Notes: generated from the letters alone by a model not told the origin. A stretch of 16,837 nt of DNA from UBA288 sp964461885 (GCA_964461885.1 CAYWVY010000048.1:1-16837), one strand, 5' to 3'; positions 1 through 5,895 are shown, counted from the first letter of the stretch. Numbers and translations: made by a program.

Positions 1-665
1 TCCTTGGTCATGAAGCAGCCCTTGACGTTGACCATCGCGACCGCCGAGGCGACCTCGTAGGCCGCGCGGGCCTTCGCGAGCGCGTAGGGGTTCGAGAACT
101 CGCCGTCGACCGCCTTGTCCGAGGTCATGACGACCTTGGGGAGCGCGAGGTCGGCACCCTTCTTGCCGGCCTTGACCTGGTCGATCACCTTGTCGAGCTC
201 CAGCTGCATCTTCCGGTACGCCCCGGTGATGGCGAGGACCTTGACCAGGTTCCCGTTGTAGTCGGCCATCTCGATGGGGTCGAGGAACTCGCGGCGGGCG
301 CCGATCATCGCGTCGGCCTTCATGATGATGTAGCCGAACGTGCTGGCCTTGAGGCCCTCCCATTCCTTCTTCGTGGTCACATCGTCCGTGATCACGACGA
401 CCGGGATTCCGGCCGCAGCGAGAGCCTCGCGTGCGCCCGTCGGTCCGGGGAGGACGCCGTTCGGGGAGACAACGATGCAGAAGTCAGGGCCCCAGGCCTT
501 CAGGGTGGAGACGACGCGGTCGACGTCTGCGACCTCGAGCTTCGTGCCGGACGTGGCCATGAAGGTCTGCATGTCTTCGCGGTCTGCCCGCTCGTCGAGG
601 AGGAGTTCGGCCATGACGCCGGATGCGATATTGCCGAGTTTTGCAATGCCTACTTTGACAACCAT
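1..665 (-). CDS. mtd: F420-dependent methylenetetrahydromethanopterin dehydrogenase (Mtd), 5' part
   Basis: Mtd reversibly oxidises methylene-H4MPT to methenyl-H4MPT with coenzyme F420, a cytoplasmic step of hydrogenotrophic methanogenesis. Reading the minus strand from the ATG at 665 gives about 221 uninterrupted codons that leave the window on the left, so the C-terminal fifth (the family is about 275-280 residues) is missing. The N-terminus MVVKVGIAKLGNIASG, the LLLDERADRED segment and the GARREFLDPIEMADYN segment are characteristic of Mtd. The start is set by GAGGTGA at 671-677 on the minus strand, 5 nt before the ATG. The gene is divergent from the regulator gene tfx, with 178 nt between the starts. 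I see no frameshift in the visible part. Identification is by recognised family motifs, without alignment. Confidence 0.95.
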   Translation of the reverse strand, partial: MVVKVGIAKLGNIASGVMAELLLDERADREDMQTFMATSGTKLEVADVDRVVSTLKAWGPDFCIVVSPNGVLPGPTGAREALAAAGIPVVVITDDVTTKKEWEGLKASTFGYIIMKADAMIGARREFLDPIEMADYNGNLVKVLAITGAYRKMQLELDKVIDQVKAGKKGADLALPKVVMTSDKAVDGEFSNPYALAKARAAYEVASAVAMVNVKGCFMTK

Positions 666-710
666 TCAGTTCACCTCAGTTTACAGGTAGGTAGTTTTCA
701 CGAAAGCCGA

Positions 711-730
711 TAAATAGGTTGCGCTTTCTC
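711..730 (-). promoter_or_regulatory. Probable mtd promoter (BRE + TATA)
   Basis: On the minus strand a purine-rich BRE-like stretch (GAGAAAGCGC, 721-730) precedes a TATA-like CCTATTTA (711-718). A start about 25 nt downstream would give a leader of roughly 25 nt that includes the mtd Shine-Dalgarno at 671-677. This is a pattern-based call. Confidence 0.5.
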
Positions 731-813
731 TGCCAGGCGTGACGGAGACTGGATCCATATCGGTGCCGGGTCAATGCACCCATCTCCTTTCCGTGCCTGG
801 TTAAGTAGAAGTG

Positions 814-820
814 TTTAAGT
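814..820 (+). promoter_or_regulatory. Probable tfx TATA element
   Basis: TTTAAGT lies 24-30 nt before the ATG at 844, and no Shine-Dalgarno is visible in between. This spacing suggests a leaderless tfx transcript. A palindrome CGGTCACCG (822-830) sits directly downstream of the TATA element. Confidence 0.4.
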
Positions 821-843
821 TCGGTCACCGCGATCCTCTGTAC

Positions 844-1248
844 ATGAAGAACGGACTCCTGACCGAGCGCCAGAAAGAGATCCTGCGCCACCGGAGGCAG
901 GGGTTGACCCAGCAGCAGATTGCGGACATCATCGGGACATCGAAGGCGAACGTCTGCACCATCGAGAAGTCCGCGCTCGAAAACGTGCGCAGGGCCCGTG
1001 AGACCCTCCAGTTCATGTATACCCTCGATGCCCGGTTTCTCTGCATCATCCCGTCGGGCGCCGACCTTCTGTCCGTCCCTGAGACGATCTTTCTCGAGGC
1101 GAGCAATCGCGGTGTGAAGGTCCGGTACGACACCATCGGCCTGATCAACCGGCTCCGCGAGAGCATCCCCCAGCACGTCCAGGCCAGGTTCGTGAAGGAC
1201 GAGATCCAGGTCTACCTGAACGACGACGGCGAGATCTACTTCGAGTGA
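844..1248 (+). CDS. tfx: Tfx family DNA-binding transcriptional regulator
   Basis: A 134-residue protein with an N-terminal helix-turn-helix (about residues 8-45; LTERQKEILRHRRQGLTQQQ, then IADIIGTSKANVCTIEKSA) followed by a basic and then mixed alpha/beta C-terminal region. This is the Tfx family, named for the Methanothermobacter protein that binds the promoter region of the molybdenum formylmethanofuran dehydrogenase operon. The frame is open from a GTG at 811, but I chose ATG 844: family members begin close to the sequence MKNGLLTERQ, and a TATA-like element at 814-820 lies at the right distance for a leaderless start there. The gene is divergent from mtd, so regulation of mtd or of itself is plausible, although the sequence alone does not prove it. 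It is followed by a short hairpin at 1254-1273. Confidence 0.88.
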   Translation: MKNGLLTERQKEILRHRRQGLTQQQIADIIGTSKANVCTIEKSALENVRRARETLQFMYTLDARFLCIIPSGADLLSVPETIFLEASNRGVKVRYDTIGLINRLRESIPQHVQARFVKDEIQVYLNDDGEIYFE

Positions 1249-1253
1249 GGATC

Positions 1254-1273
1254 TCCCGGCGCCGATGCCGGGA
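1254..1273. terminator. Hairpin between tfx and tRNA-Ala
   Basis: TCCCGGC (1254-1260) pairs with GCCGGGA (1267-1273) around a 6-nt loop. It lies 5 nt after the tfx stop and 13 nt past the 3' end of the converging tRNA-Ala. A hairpin can slow polymerase or stabilise an mRNA 3' end, but there is no strong T-run after it on the plus strand, so calling it a terminator is tentative. Confidence 0.3.
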
Positions 1274-1286
1274 AGAACAGACGACA

Positions 1287-1358
1287 TGGACCCGACGGGA
1301 TTTGAACCCGTGGCCTTCGCGTTGCAAACGCGACGATCTACCCCTGATCTACGAGCCC
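1287..1358 (-). tRNA. tRNA-Ala (anticodon UGC)
   Basis: A complete 72-nt cloverleaf on the minus strand. The acceptor GGGCTCG pairs with CGGGTCC and contains the G3:U70 wobble that is the alanine identity element. The anticodon stem TCGCG/CGCGA carries the loop TTTGCAA (anticodon TGC). The T-arm is ACGGG-TTCAAAT-CCCGT and the discriminator base is A. CCA is not encoded, since TGT follows. A TATA-like element at 1381-1389 suggests this gene has its own promoter instead of depending on the upstream tRNA-Ala(CGC). Confidence 0.96.
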
Positions 1359-1380
1359 GCTCAATCTGGTTCGAGTGGAG

Positions 1381-1389
1381 ATATGATAA
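1381..1389 (-). promoter_or_regulatory. TATA element for tRNA-Ala(UGC)
   Basis: On the minus strand, TTATCATAT is centred about 27 nt before the first base of the tRNA at 1358. That is the expected distance for transcription starting at or next to the mature 5' end. Confidence 0.45.
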
Positions 1390-1413
1390 GGGTTGTGAGA
1401 ACCCCGGGAAAAG

Positions 1414-1485
1414 TGGACCCGACGGGATTTGAACCCGTGGCCTCTACGTTGCGAACGTAGCGATCTACCCCTGATCTACGAGCCC
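1414..1485 (-). tRNA. tRNA-Ala (anticodon CGC)
   Basis: A second 72-nt alanine tRNA, identical to its neighbour except in the anticodon stem and the bases next to it: stem CTACG/CGTAG and loop TTCGCAA (anticodon CGC). It keeps the G3:U70 pair, a discriminator A and no encoded CCA. A minus-strand CTTTT tract directly after its 3' end (1409-1413) could terminate transcription. It begins 14 nt after the tfb stop, so any promoter of its own must overlap the last tfb codons (a weak GAGATTATTC at about 1505-1514), unless it is processed from the tfb transcript. Confidence 0.96.
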
Positions 1486-1499
1486 CCAAAAAGGTTGGG

Positions 1500-2504
1500 T
1501 TAGAGAATAATCTCGATATCTAATTTCTCTGCCAGCTCCTTATATCGGTTCCGGATCGTGACCTCTGTCACGCCCGCGACCTCGGCCACCTCGCGCTGCG
1601 TGCGCCGCTCTCCGCCGAGGATCGACGAGATGTAAATGGCGGCGGCTGCAACGCCGGTTGGTCCTCTACCGCTTGTTAACTCGCGCTCCGCGGCCTGCCG
1701 GAGGATCTCGACGGCCCGGCTCTGGACCTCGCCCTTCAGAGTGAGGCCCGAGCAGAAGCGCGGTACGTAGTCGATCGGCGACGTCGGAAGGAGCTTTAAT
1801 CCGAGCTCGCGCGAGATGAACCGGTAGGTCCTGCCGATCTCCTTGCGGCTGACCCGCGAGACCTCGGCGATCTCGTCGAGTGTCCGGGGCACGTTGCACT
1901 GCCGGCAGGCGGCGTAGAGCGCGGCCGCGGCCACGCCCTCGATCGAGCGCCCCCGGATCAGGTTTTTGTCGACCGCATCGCGGTAGACGACCGCGGCCGT
2001 CTCGCGGACGTTCCGGGGCAGCCCCAGGGCCGAGGCCATCCGGTCCAGCTCGGAGAGCGCGAAGGCGAGGTTCCGCTCAGTTGCGTTCGAGACCCGGATC
2101 CGCCGCTGCCACTTGCGGAGGCGGTAGAGCTGGGCCCGGTTCTTCGAGGAGATCGCCCGGCCGTAGCTGTCCCGGTTCCGCCAGTCGATCATGGTCGAGA
2201 GGCCTTTGTCGTGGATCGTAAAGGTCATCGGCGCGCCGACACGCGACCGCTTCATGCGCTGGTCGTGGTCGAAGGCCCGCCACTCGGGGCCGCGGTCGAT
2301 GAAGTCGTCGTCGATGACCAGACCGCAGTTCTGGCAAACCAGCTCGGCCCGCTCGTAGTCGTGGACGAGCTGGCGGCTCTTGCACTCGGGACAGACCGTC
2401 TCGGTATGCTCCTCGGTCTTCCGCTCCCGCTCGACCACCTTGCTGCGGTTGCGGAATGCCTCGCGCTGGCTCTGAAGGATACGAAGTTTCTCTATCTCCT
2501 GCAT
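1500..2504 (-). CDS. tfb: Transcription initiation factor IIB (TFB)
   Basis: TFB bridges TBP on the TATA box and RNA polymerase and reads the BRE. The 334-residue product has the usual architecture: an N-terminal zinc ribbon with C38-x2-C41 and C57-x2-C60, a B-reader/linker region (about 61-125, including GPEWRAFDHDQ and RVGAPMT), and two cyclin-like repeats (about 130-215 and 225-325). The second repeat ends in a helix-turn-helix typical of BRE recognition (QREVAEVAGVTEVTIRNRYK). An N-terminal extension of about 30 charged residues precedes the ribbon. The ATG at 2504 is supported by AGGTG at 2513-2517, 8 nt upstream, overlapping the gar1 stop codon. The gene is the distal member of gar1-tfb, and its last codons abut tRNA-Ala(CGC). 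Confidence 0.97.
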   Translation of the reverse strand: MQEIEKLRILQSQREAFRNRSKVVERERKTEEHTETVCPECKSRQLVHDYERAELVCQNCGLVIDDDFIDRGPEWRAFDHDQRMKRSRVGAPMTFTIHDKGLSTMIDWRNRDSYGRAISSKNRAQLYRLRKWQRRIRVSNATERNLAFALSELDRMASALGLPRNVRETAAVVYRDAVDKNLIRGRSIEGVAAAALYAACRQCNVPRTLDEIAEVSRVSRKEIGRTYRFISRELGLKLLPTSPIDYVPRFCSGLTLKGEVQSRAVEILRQAAERELTSGRGPTGVAAAAIYISSILGGERRTQREVAEVAGVTEVTIRNRYKELAEKLDIEIIL

Positions 2505-2515
2505 GTAGTTGACAC

Positions 2516-2743
2516 CTATGACCTGCTGAAAATCTTCTCACCGACCGGGTGCTCGCACCGGTCGCGGCACAGGACCGCGGCGTACGGCCTCTTGACGTTT
2601 CCGAAGAGGTCCACGACCCGGCCCACGGGGCGATGGCGACGGTCGACGACCGTAACATAGAGGGGAGGCAGCTGCGCCGCGTCCACCGCGACGATCAGGG
2701 TGCGCCGCCCAACCACGTGCACAATACGTCCGACCGTCTTCAT
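2516..2743 (-). CDS. gar1: H/ACA ribonucleoprotein subunit Gar1
   Basis: Gar1 is a core protein of archaeal H/ACA guide RNPs. It binds Cbf5 and helps release substrate after rRNA pseudouridylation. The 75-residue product has the small beta-barrel signature of the family, with VGRVVDLFGNVKRPYAAV (about residues 39-56) matching the conserved VG-x-V-x-D-x-FG-x-V-x-x-PY core. The start ATG at 2743 has only a weak GAGAG upstream. The stop lies 11 nt before tfb and shares bases with the tfb Shine-Dalgarno, so the two genes are co-transcribed and probably coupled. Archaeal gar1 is often found next to tfb, which supports the call. The promoter region upstream carries the inverted repeat at 2790-2822. 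Confidence 0.93.
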   Translation of the reverse strand: MKTVGRIVHVVGRRTLIVAVDAAQLPPLYVTVVDRRHRPVGRVVDLFGNVKRPYAAVLCRDRCEHPVGEKIFSRS

Positions 2744-2781
2744 CGCTCTCGTTCCGGCTCCGTGAAGAATAATTGCCGCAA

Positions 2782-2812
2782 GTTATATATTTCCCAACAG
2801 GTTGTATATAAA
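2782..2812 (-). promoter_or_regulatory. gar1-tfb promoter with two TATA candidates
   Basis: On the minus strand, TTTATATAC (about 2804-2812) is a near-consensus archaeal TATA box that would give a leader of about 40 nt. A second one, AAATATATAAC (2782-2792), preceded by GGG in a BRE-like context, would give a leader of about 18 nt. Which one is used cannot be told from the sequence. The region starts some 20 nt after the stop codon of the upstream PHP gene. Confidence 0.65.
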
Positions 2813-2822
2813 TGTTGGGAAA
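2790..2822. repeat. Perfect 10-bp inverted repeat around the gar1-tfb TATA box
   Basis: TTTCCCAACA (2790-2799) and its exact reverse complement TGTTGGGAAA (2813-2822) flank a 13-nt spacer that contains the TATATA core. The arm centres are 23 bp apart, about two helical turns, as expected for a dimeric regulator binding one DNA face. One arm overlaps the BRE position of the upstream TATA candidate and the other overlaps that of the downstream candidate. Occupancy should therefore compete with TBP/TFB assembly. Confidence 0.7.
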
Positions 2823-2834
2823 ATATTGATATCA

Positions 2835-3482
2835 TCATCGTGTTTTGAGCCATTTTGCGATATTTAAATCGAGTACCTCCCGACACGCGCGCGGATCGAG
2901 ACCCGCGCCGAGAGCGACCACCTCGCGGTCGGCGGCCGTCATCAGATCGCACGGCGCGTGCGCATCCGAGCTGACCACGAGCCGGCACCCGGCCGCGATA
3001 GCCGCGCGGGCCACGTGGCCGTTCGTGCGGTTGTGCCCGCCGCGGACGGTCAGTTCGAGCGCGATCCCCCGGTCCGCCGCGGCCCGGGCGTCCTCCATCG
3101 AGATCAGGCCCGGGTGGGCGAGCACGTCCACGTGTGCCGAGGTGCAGGCCGCGCGGTTGGTACCTGGGGCGACCGGTTCGACGGGGGTCTCGCCGTGCAC
3201 CACGACGAGGGCGGCTCCCTCGGCCCTGGCCTGCCGGGCGAGGGCGTCGATCTCGTCGGGCGGAACGTGGGTCAACTCGACCGCCGGGTAGAACGTGACC
3301 CCGTAGCGCCGGGCCGATGCCCTGATCGCGTCCGCGGCCTCGAGCACGAGCGGGCGAGTCGACGTGTCGACATGGTCTGCTATCGCGACCTCGTCATAGC
3401 CGAGCACGGCCATCCGGCGCAGGAGCTCGAGCGGCAGGAGCTCGCCGTCGGACCTGAGCGTATGAGTGTGCAGGTCGTACAT
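2835..3482 (-). CDS. PHP-domain metal-dependent phosphohydrolase (histidinol-phosphatase-like)
   Basis: A 215-residue single-domain PHP protein. The metal-binding set of the family is visible in order: H5 and H7 in DLHTHT, D12, D36-H37 in ADH, E69 in AVELTH, H96 in VVHGE, H123 in LAHPG, and D173/H175 in SSDAH. It is therefore expected to be an active hydrolase with a two- or three-metal site. Family members act on histidinol phosphate, other phosphate esters or nucleotides; the substrate here is not determined, and no his genes are nearby. The ATG at 3482 lies 1 nt after the srp19 stop, so the gene is translated from the same message. I see no regulatory domain or signal peptide. Confidence 0.85.
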   Translation of the reverse strand: MYDLHTHTLRSDGELLPLELLRRMAVLGYDEVAIADHVDTSTRPLVLEAADAIRASARRYGVTFYPAVELTHVPPDEIDALARQARAEGAALVVVHGETPVEPVAPGTNRAACTSAHVDVLAHPGLISMEDARAAADRGIALELTVRGGHNRTNGHVARAAIAAGCRLVVSSDAHAPCDLMTAADREVVALGAGLDPRACREVLDLNIAKWLKTR

Positions 3483-3483
3483 C

Positions 3484-3756
3484 TCACTTCTTCGGCTCGA
3501 GCGCCGCGGCCACGCGGCGGAGGAGCGCCTCCTTCGACTCGTTCCAGGCGACCACGGCCCGGCCGTCGCGGCGGTACCAGTACGCCGGGTGCGAACCTGC
3601 CTCGATACGGTAGCGGACTCCCACCCTCTTCATCGCCCGCTCGAGATCCTGCATCGTGACCCCTTTCTGGGCGAGCCCGAGCGGGGCCCGGCGGCCCTGG
3701 TGCCGACTGAGGGCCGCGTTGAAGTAGCAGGGGTAGAGGATCCGATCCTTCTCCAT
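3484..3756 (-). CDS. srp19: Signal recognition particle protein SRP19
   Basis: SRP19 binds the tips of helices 6 and 8 of the 7S RNA and primes it for SRP54 binding, for co-translational targeting to the membrane. The 90-residue product has the family opening RILYPCYFNAALSRHQGRRA and the lysine/arginine-rich body, and its length is normal for archaea. The start ATG at 3756 has no convincing Shine-Dalgarno; a TATA element at 3781-3789 is centred about 29 nt upstream, so the mRNA is probably leaderless or nearly so. It is followed after 1 nt by the PHP gene and is divergent from hypB. Confidence 0.94.
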   Translation of the reverse strand: MEKDRILYPCYFNAALSRHQGRRAPLGLAQKGVTMQDLERAMKRVGVRYRIEAGSHPAYWYRRDGRAVVAWNESKEALLRRVAAALEPKK

Positions 3757-3779
3757 CGGATCAGCGTCGGCAGGTGAAC

Positions 3780-3789
3780 CTATAAAAAG
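3780..3789. promoter_or_regulatory. Single TATA element shared by divergent srp19 and hypB
   Basis: CTATAAAAAG on the plus strand reads CTTTTTATAG on the minus strand. Its centre is about 26 nt from the hypB ATG (3811) and 29 nt from the srp19 ATG (3756). Only 54 nt separate the two start codons, and no other AT-rich TATA candidate is present. Each gene appears to be leaderless. Confidence 0.6.
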
Positions 3790-3810
3790 TGCGCACGGCC
3801 ACTACTCCTG

Positions 3811-4458
3811 ATGCACCAGGTCGATGTCCGCATCGAGAAGGATCTCTATGCGGCGAACGATGCGCTTGCGGCCGAGAACGCGGCCCGTCTCGCCGCACAC
3901 GGGGTGCTCGGGATCGATCTCCTCGGCGCGATCGGCTCGGGCAAGACCGCCCTGATCGAACGCCTCGCGCCCCTTCTGGCCGGGCGCGGCCTTCGGGCCG
4001 GGGCGATCGCGGGCGACGTCTACGGCGACGACGACTACCGTCGGATCGCGGCCCTCGGGGTGCCGGCCGTGAACGCGAACACGGGGAAGGAGTGCCACCT
4101 CGACGCCCACCTCGTGGACCACGCCCTCGACGCCCTGCCTCTTGACGAGATCGACGTGCTCTTCATCGAGAATGTGGGAAACATGGTCTGCCCGACCGAC
4201 TTCGCCCTCGGCGCAGCCAAGCGCGTGGTCGTGGTCTCCTCGACCGAGGGCGACGACGTTGTCAACAAACACCCGATGATGTTCCGGTCCTGCTCTATCG
4301 GCGTGATCAACAAGGTCGACCTCGCTCCGCTCGTCGGCGCCGATCTCGACCGGATGGAGAACGACATGCGCCGCTACAACCCCGCGATCCGCGTCTTCAG
4401 GACGAACCTGAAGAGTAGCGAGGGGATCGGGCCCCTGCTCGAGGCCCTGATCGCCTGA
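3811..4458 (+). CDS. hypB: Hydrogenase nickel incorporation GTPase HypB
   Basis: HypB is a SIMIBI-class GTPase that delivers nickel to [NiFe]-hydrogenase precursors, usually with HypA. The 215-residue product has the P-loop GAIGSGKT (39-46), the metal-binding C95-H96 in GKECHLDAH, C127 in ENVGNMVCP, and the guanine-specificity motif NKVD (167-170). The Cys/His/Cys trio is that of the archaeal nickel/zinc site at the dimer interface. There is no N-terminal CXXCGC motif or histidine-rich extension, so this is the short archaeal form. The ATG at 3811 is preceded by a TATA element 26 nt upstream and no Shine-Dalgarno, suggesting a leaderless mRNA. hypA is not next to it in this window. Confidence 0.96.
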   Translation: MHQVDVRIEKDLYAANDALAAENAARLAAHGVLGIDLLGAIGSGKTALIERLAPLLAGRGLRAGAIAGDVYGDDDYRRIAALGVPAVNANTGKECHLDAHLVDHALDALPLDEIDVLFIENVGNMVCPTDFALGAAKRVVVVSSTEGDDVVNKHPMMFRSCSIGVINKVDLAPLVGADLDRMENDMRRYNPAIRVFRTNLKSSEGIGPLLEALIA

Positions 4459-4485
4459 TCAGAGGGGTTAAATAACGTCTGGGAG

Positions 4486-4494
4486 AATATATAC
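4486..4494 (+). promoter_or_regulatory. rps8e TATA element
   Basis: AATATATAC, preceded by GGGAG, lies about 40 nt before the rps8e ATG. Transcription would start near 4515, and the leader would include GGTGA at 4521-4525. Confidence 0.6.
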
Positions 4495-4531
4495 AGCACT
4501 TCTGATTCTCGGACGAATCGGGTGAATTCAC

Positions 4532-4909
4532 ATGCAATGGCAAGGACGATCCATCAGGAAAGTGACGGGTGGCCGGTACGCCCCCCTGCGCGGCAAGCGA
4601 CGAACAGAGATCGGGCGGTCCCCCGCCGAGACGCACATCGGTGAGGAGCGCCGCCGCACGATCCGAACCTTCGGCGGAAACGAGAAGATCCGGGCGCTCC
4701 GCGCGTCCTGGGCGAACGTGGCCAACCGGGCGACGGGCTCGTCGCAGAGGGTGAAGATCGAGGCCGTCGAGCGGAACACGGCAAACCCGAACTACGTCCG
4801 CCGGCACCTGCTGACGAAGGGCGCGATCATCCGGACGGAGCTCGGCCCCGCCCGGATCGTCAGCCGCCCCGGCCAGGACGGCTCGATAAACGCGGTCCTG
4901 GTTGAGTAA
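4532..4909 (+). CDS. rps8e: 30S ribosomal protein S8e (eS8)
   Basis: A 125-residue small-subunit protein found in archaea and eukaryotes. The start MQWQGRSIRKVTGGRYAPLR followed by a GKRRTEIGR segment is the classic eS8 N-terminus, and the C-terminal half (ANPNYVRRHLLTKGAIIRTE, then LGPARIVSRPGQDG) matches the family. The product is highly basic, as expected for an rRNA-binding protein. The start is fixed by GGTGA at 4521-4525, 6 nt upstream of the ATG, and by its own TATA box at 4486-4494. It is separated from hypB by 73 nt, so it is probably an independent unit. Confidence 0.96.
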   Translation: MQWQGRSIRKVTGGRYAPLRGKRRTEIGRSPAETHIGEERRRTIRTFGGNEKIRALRASWANVANRATGSSQRVKIEAVERNTANPNYVRRHLLTKGAIIRTELGPARIVSRPGQDGSINAVLVE

Positions 4910-4923
4910 TACAATCAATACCC

Positions 4924-4932
4924 CTTTTATAG
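4924..4932 (+). promoter_or_regulatory. TATA element of the DUF2240-like gene
   Basis: CTTTTATAG lies 15 nt after the rps8e stop and about 42 nt before the next ATG, allowing a short leader with GAGGT at 4958-4962. The CCCC-TTTT tract could also act as a terminator for rps8e. Confidence 0.45.
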
Positions 4933-4969
4933 TGCGGGCCTCCCATTCTCCAGAGACGAGGTCGGCCCC

Positions 4970-5431
4970 ATGAGCCTGCAGATCACAGTCGCGGCACCCT
5001 TCCGGCACCTGCACAAAGACCAGCTTCAGCGGAGCGAGTTCGTCTTTTATCTCGCCATCGACCGGATGTGGATGAACCGCGATCAGGCGGGGGCGCTGCT
5101 GGACCTGGCCGTTGAGCAGGGGCTCGTCGCTGTCCGGGGCGGGCTCGTCGTACCGCTCTTCCCGATCGGCGAGGTCGTTATTCCGCTGGGATACCGACCG
5201 GGCCCCGAGGATCTCGAACGCCCCGATCCGGGCGGGATCCTGCTTGCACGGATCGCCGGGGCCACCAGCCGGGACGAACGCGATGTCGCGGCCGAGGCGA
5301 ACCGGCTGGTGACCGAAGGTTTCGACGGGCAGATCCGGCCGAAGGCCGCGCTCGTCCTGCTCGCCCGCCGGTACGGCGTGCCGTTCGAGGACCTGCTCGC
5401 GTCGCTCCGCGAAGAACTGCTCTCTGAGTAA
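4970..5431 (+). CDS. Conserved archaeal protein, DUF2240-like
   Basis: A 153-residue soluble protein without a signal peptide or membrane segment. The N-terminus (SLQITVAAPFRHLHKDQLQR, then SEFVFYLAIDRMWM) resembles the archaeal family DUF2240, in which a conserved AAPF motif precedes a winged-helix-like segment; here residues 18-60 read like such a module (SEFVFYLAI, QAGALLDLAVEQGLV). The C-terminal half is helical (RDVAAEANRLVTEG, then FEDLLASLREELLSE). The function is unknown; a DNA- or RNA-associated role would be a guess. The ATG has GAGGT 7 nt upstream. The gene converges on rps6e with only 8 nt between the stops. The family name is from memory of the motif pattern. Confidence 0.75.
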   Translation: MSLQITVAAPFRHLHKDQLQRSEFVFYLAIDRMWMNRDQAGALLDLAVEQGLVAVRGGLVVPLFPIGEVVIPLGYRPGPEDLERPDPGGILLARIAGATSRDERDVAAEANRLVTEGFDGQIRPKAALVLLARRYGVPFEDLLASLREELLSE

Positions 5432-5439
5432 AAAGAGGG

Positions 5440-5832
5440 TTACTCGGCCGCTGGTGCGGCGAGGAGCTCGTCGAGCGACCGCTCGCCGTACTGCGTGACC
5501 CTGGCGTTGATCTGAACGAAATCCTGGGTGATCTCGCCCCCGCGGACTGCTTTTCGCATCCGCTGGCCTTCCATGACGGGGTTGAACCCGACACCGCCTG
5601 CGAGCAGGAGCCGGCGCCGTCCGGCGCCCGGCAGATCCTTCCGTGCCGGCGTGCCGTTCCGATCCGACGCGCCGGTGATTGCAACCCGGTACCCGGGCAG
5701 ACCGAGCGGGGCCGCATCGACCTCGCCGCCAACCCGCTTTCCGATGATGGCTCCGGCCGCGCCGCCGCTCGCGGTAATTTTATACGAGCGGCCGGTCTTC
5801 GGGTCCGAGAGCACGACTTTGAAATCGACCAT
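5440..5832 (-). CDS. rps6e: 30S ribosomal protein S6e (eS6)
   Basis: A 130-residue archaeal eS6, shorter than the eukaryotic form because it lacks the phosphorylated C-terminal tail. The N-terminus MVDFKVVLSDPKTGRSYKI and the GLPGYRVAITGASDRNGTPA segment are diagnostic. The frame is open 10 codons further upstream, but I chose ATG 5832 because it has GGAGA 6 nt upstream (5839-5843) and matches the family start; a TATA-like element at 5860-5868 lies inside the extended frame. It follows aIF5B by 63 nt on the same strand, a common archaeal arrangement, and may be read both from its own promoter and from aIF5B. Confidence 0.95.
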   Translation of the reverse strand: MVDFKVVLSDPKTGRSYKITASGGAAGAIIGKRVGGEVDAAPLGLPGYRVAITGASDRNGTPARKDLPGAGRRRLLLAGGVGFNPVMEGQRMRKAVRGGEITQDFVQINARVTQYGERSLDELLAAPAAE

Positions 5833-5859
5833 ATCCAATCTCCACTGAGGCGAAGTACC

Positions 5860-5868
5860 CATAAATGT
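5860..5868 (-). promoter_or_regulatory. Possible rps6e TATA element
   Basis: On the minus strand, CATTTATGG lies about 32 nt before the rps6e ATG, between the aIF5B stop and rps6e. A start 25 nt downstream would fall at or inside the Shine-Dalgarno, so its use is uncertain. Confidence 0.3.
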
Positions 5869-5895
5869 GGGGCGGAGGGCTCTTAAAGATGCGGT

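Noticed and set aside
762..780. Hairpin GGTGC-N9-GCACC in the mtd-tfx intergenic region
   Set aside because: A five-base-pair stem is common by chance in GC-rich DNA, and it has no clear position relative to either promoter.
1287..1485. Near-identical 72-bp direct repeats as possible attachment sites of an integrated element
   Set aside because: They are two functional tRNA-Ala genes with different anticodons, and nothing mobile lies between them (55 nt).
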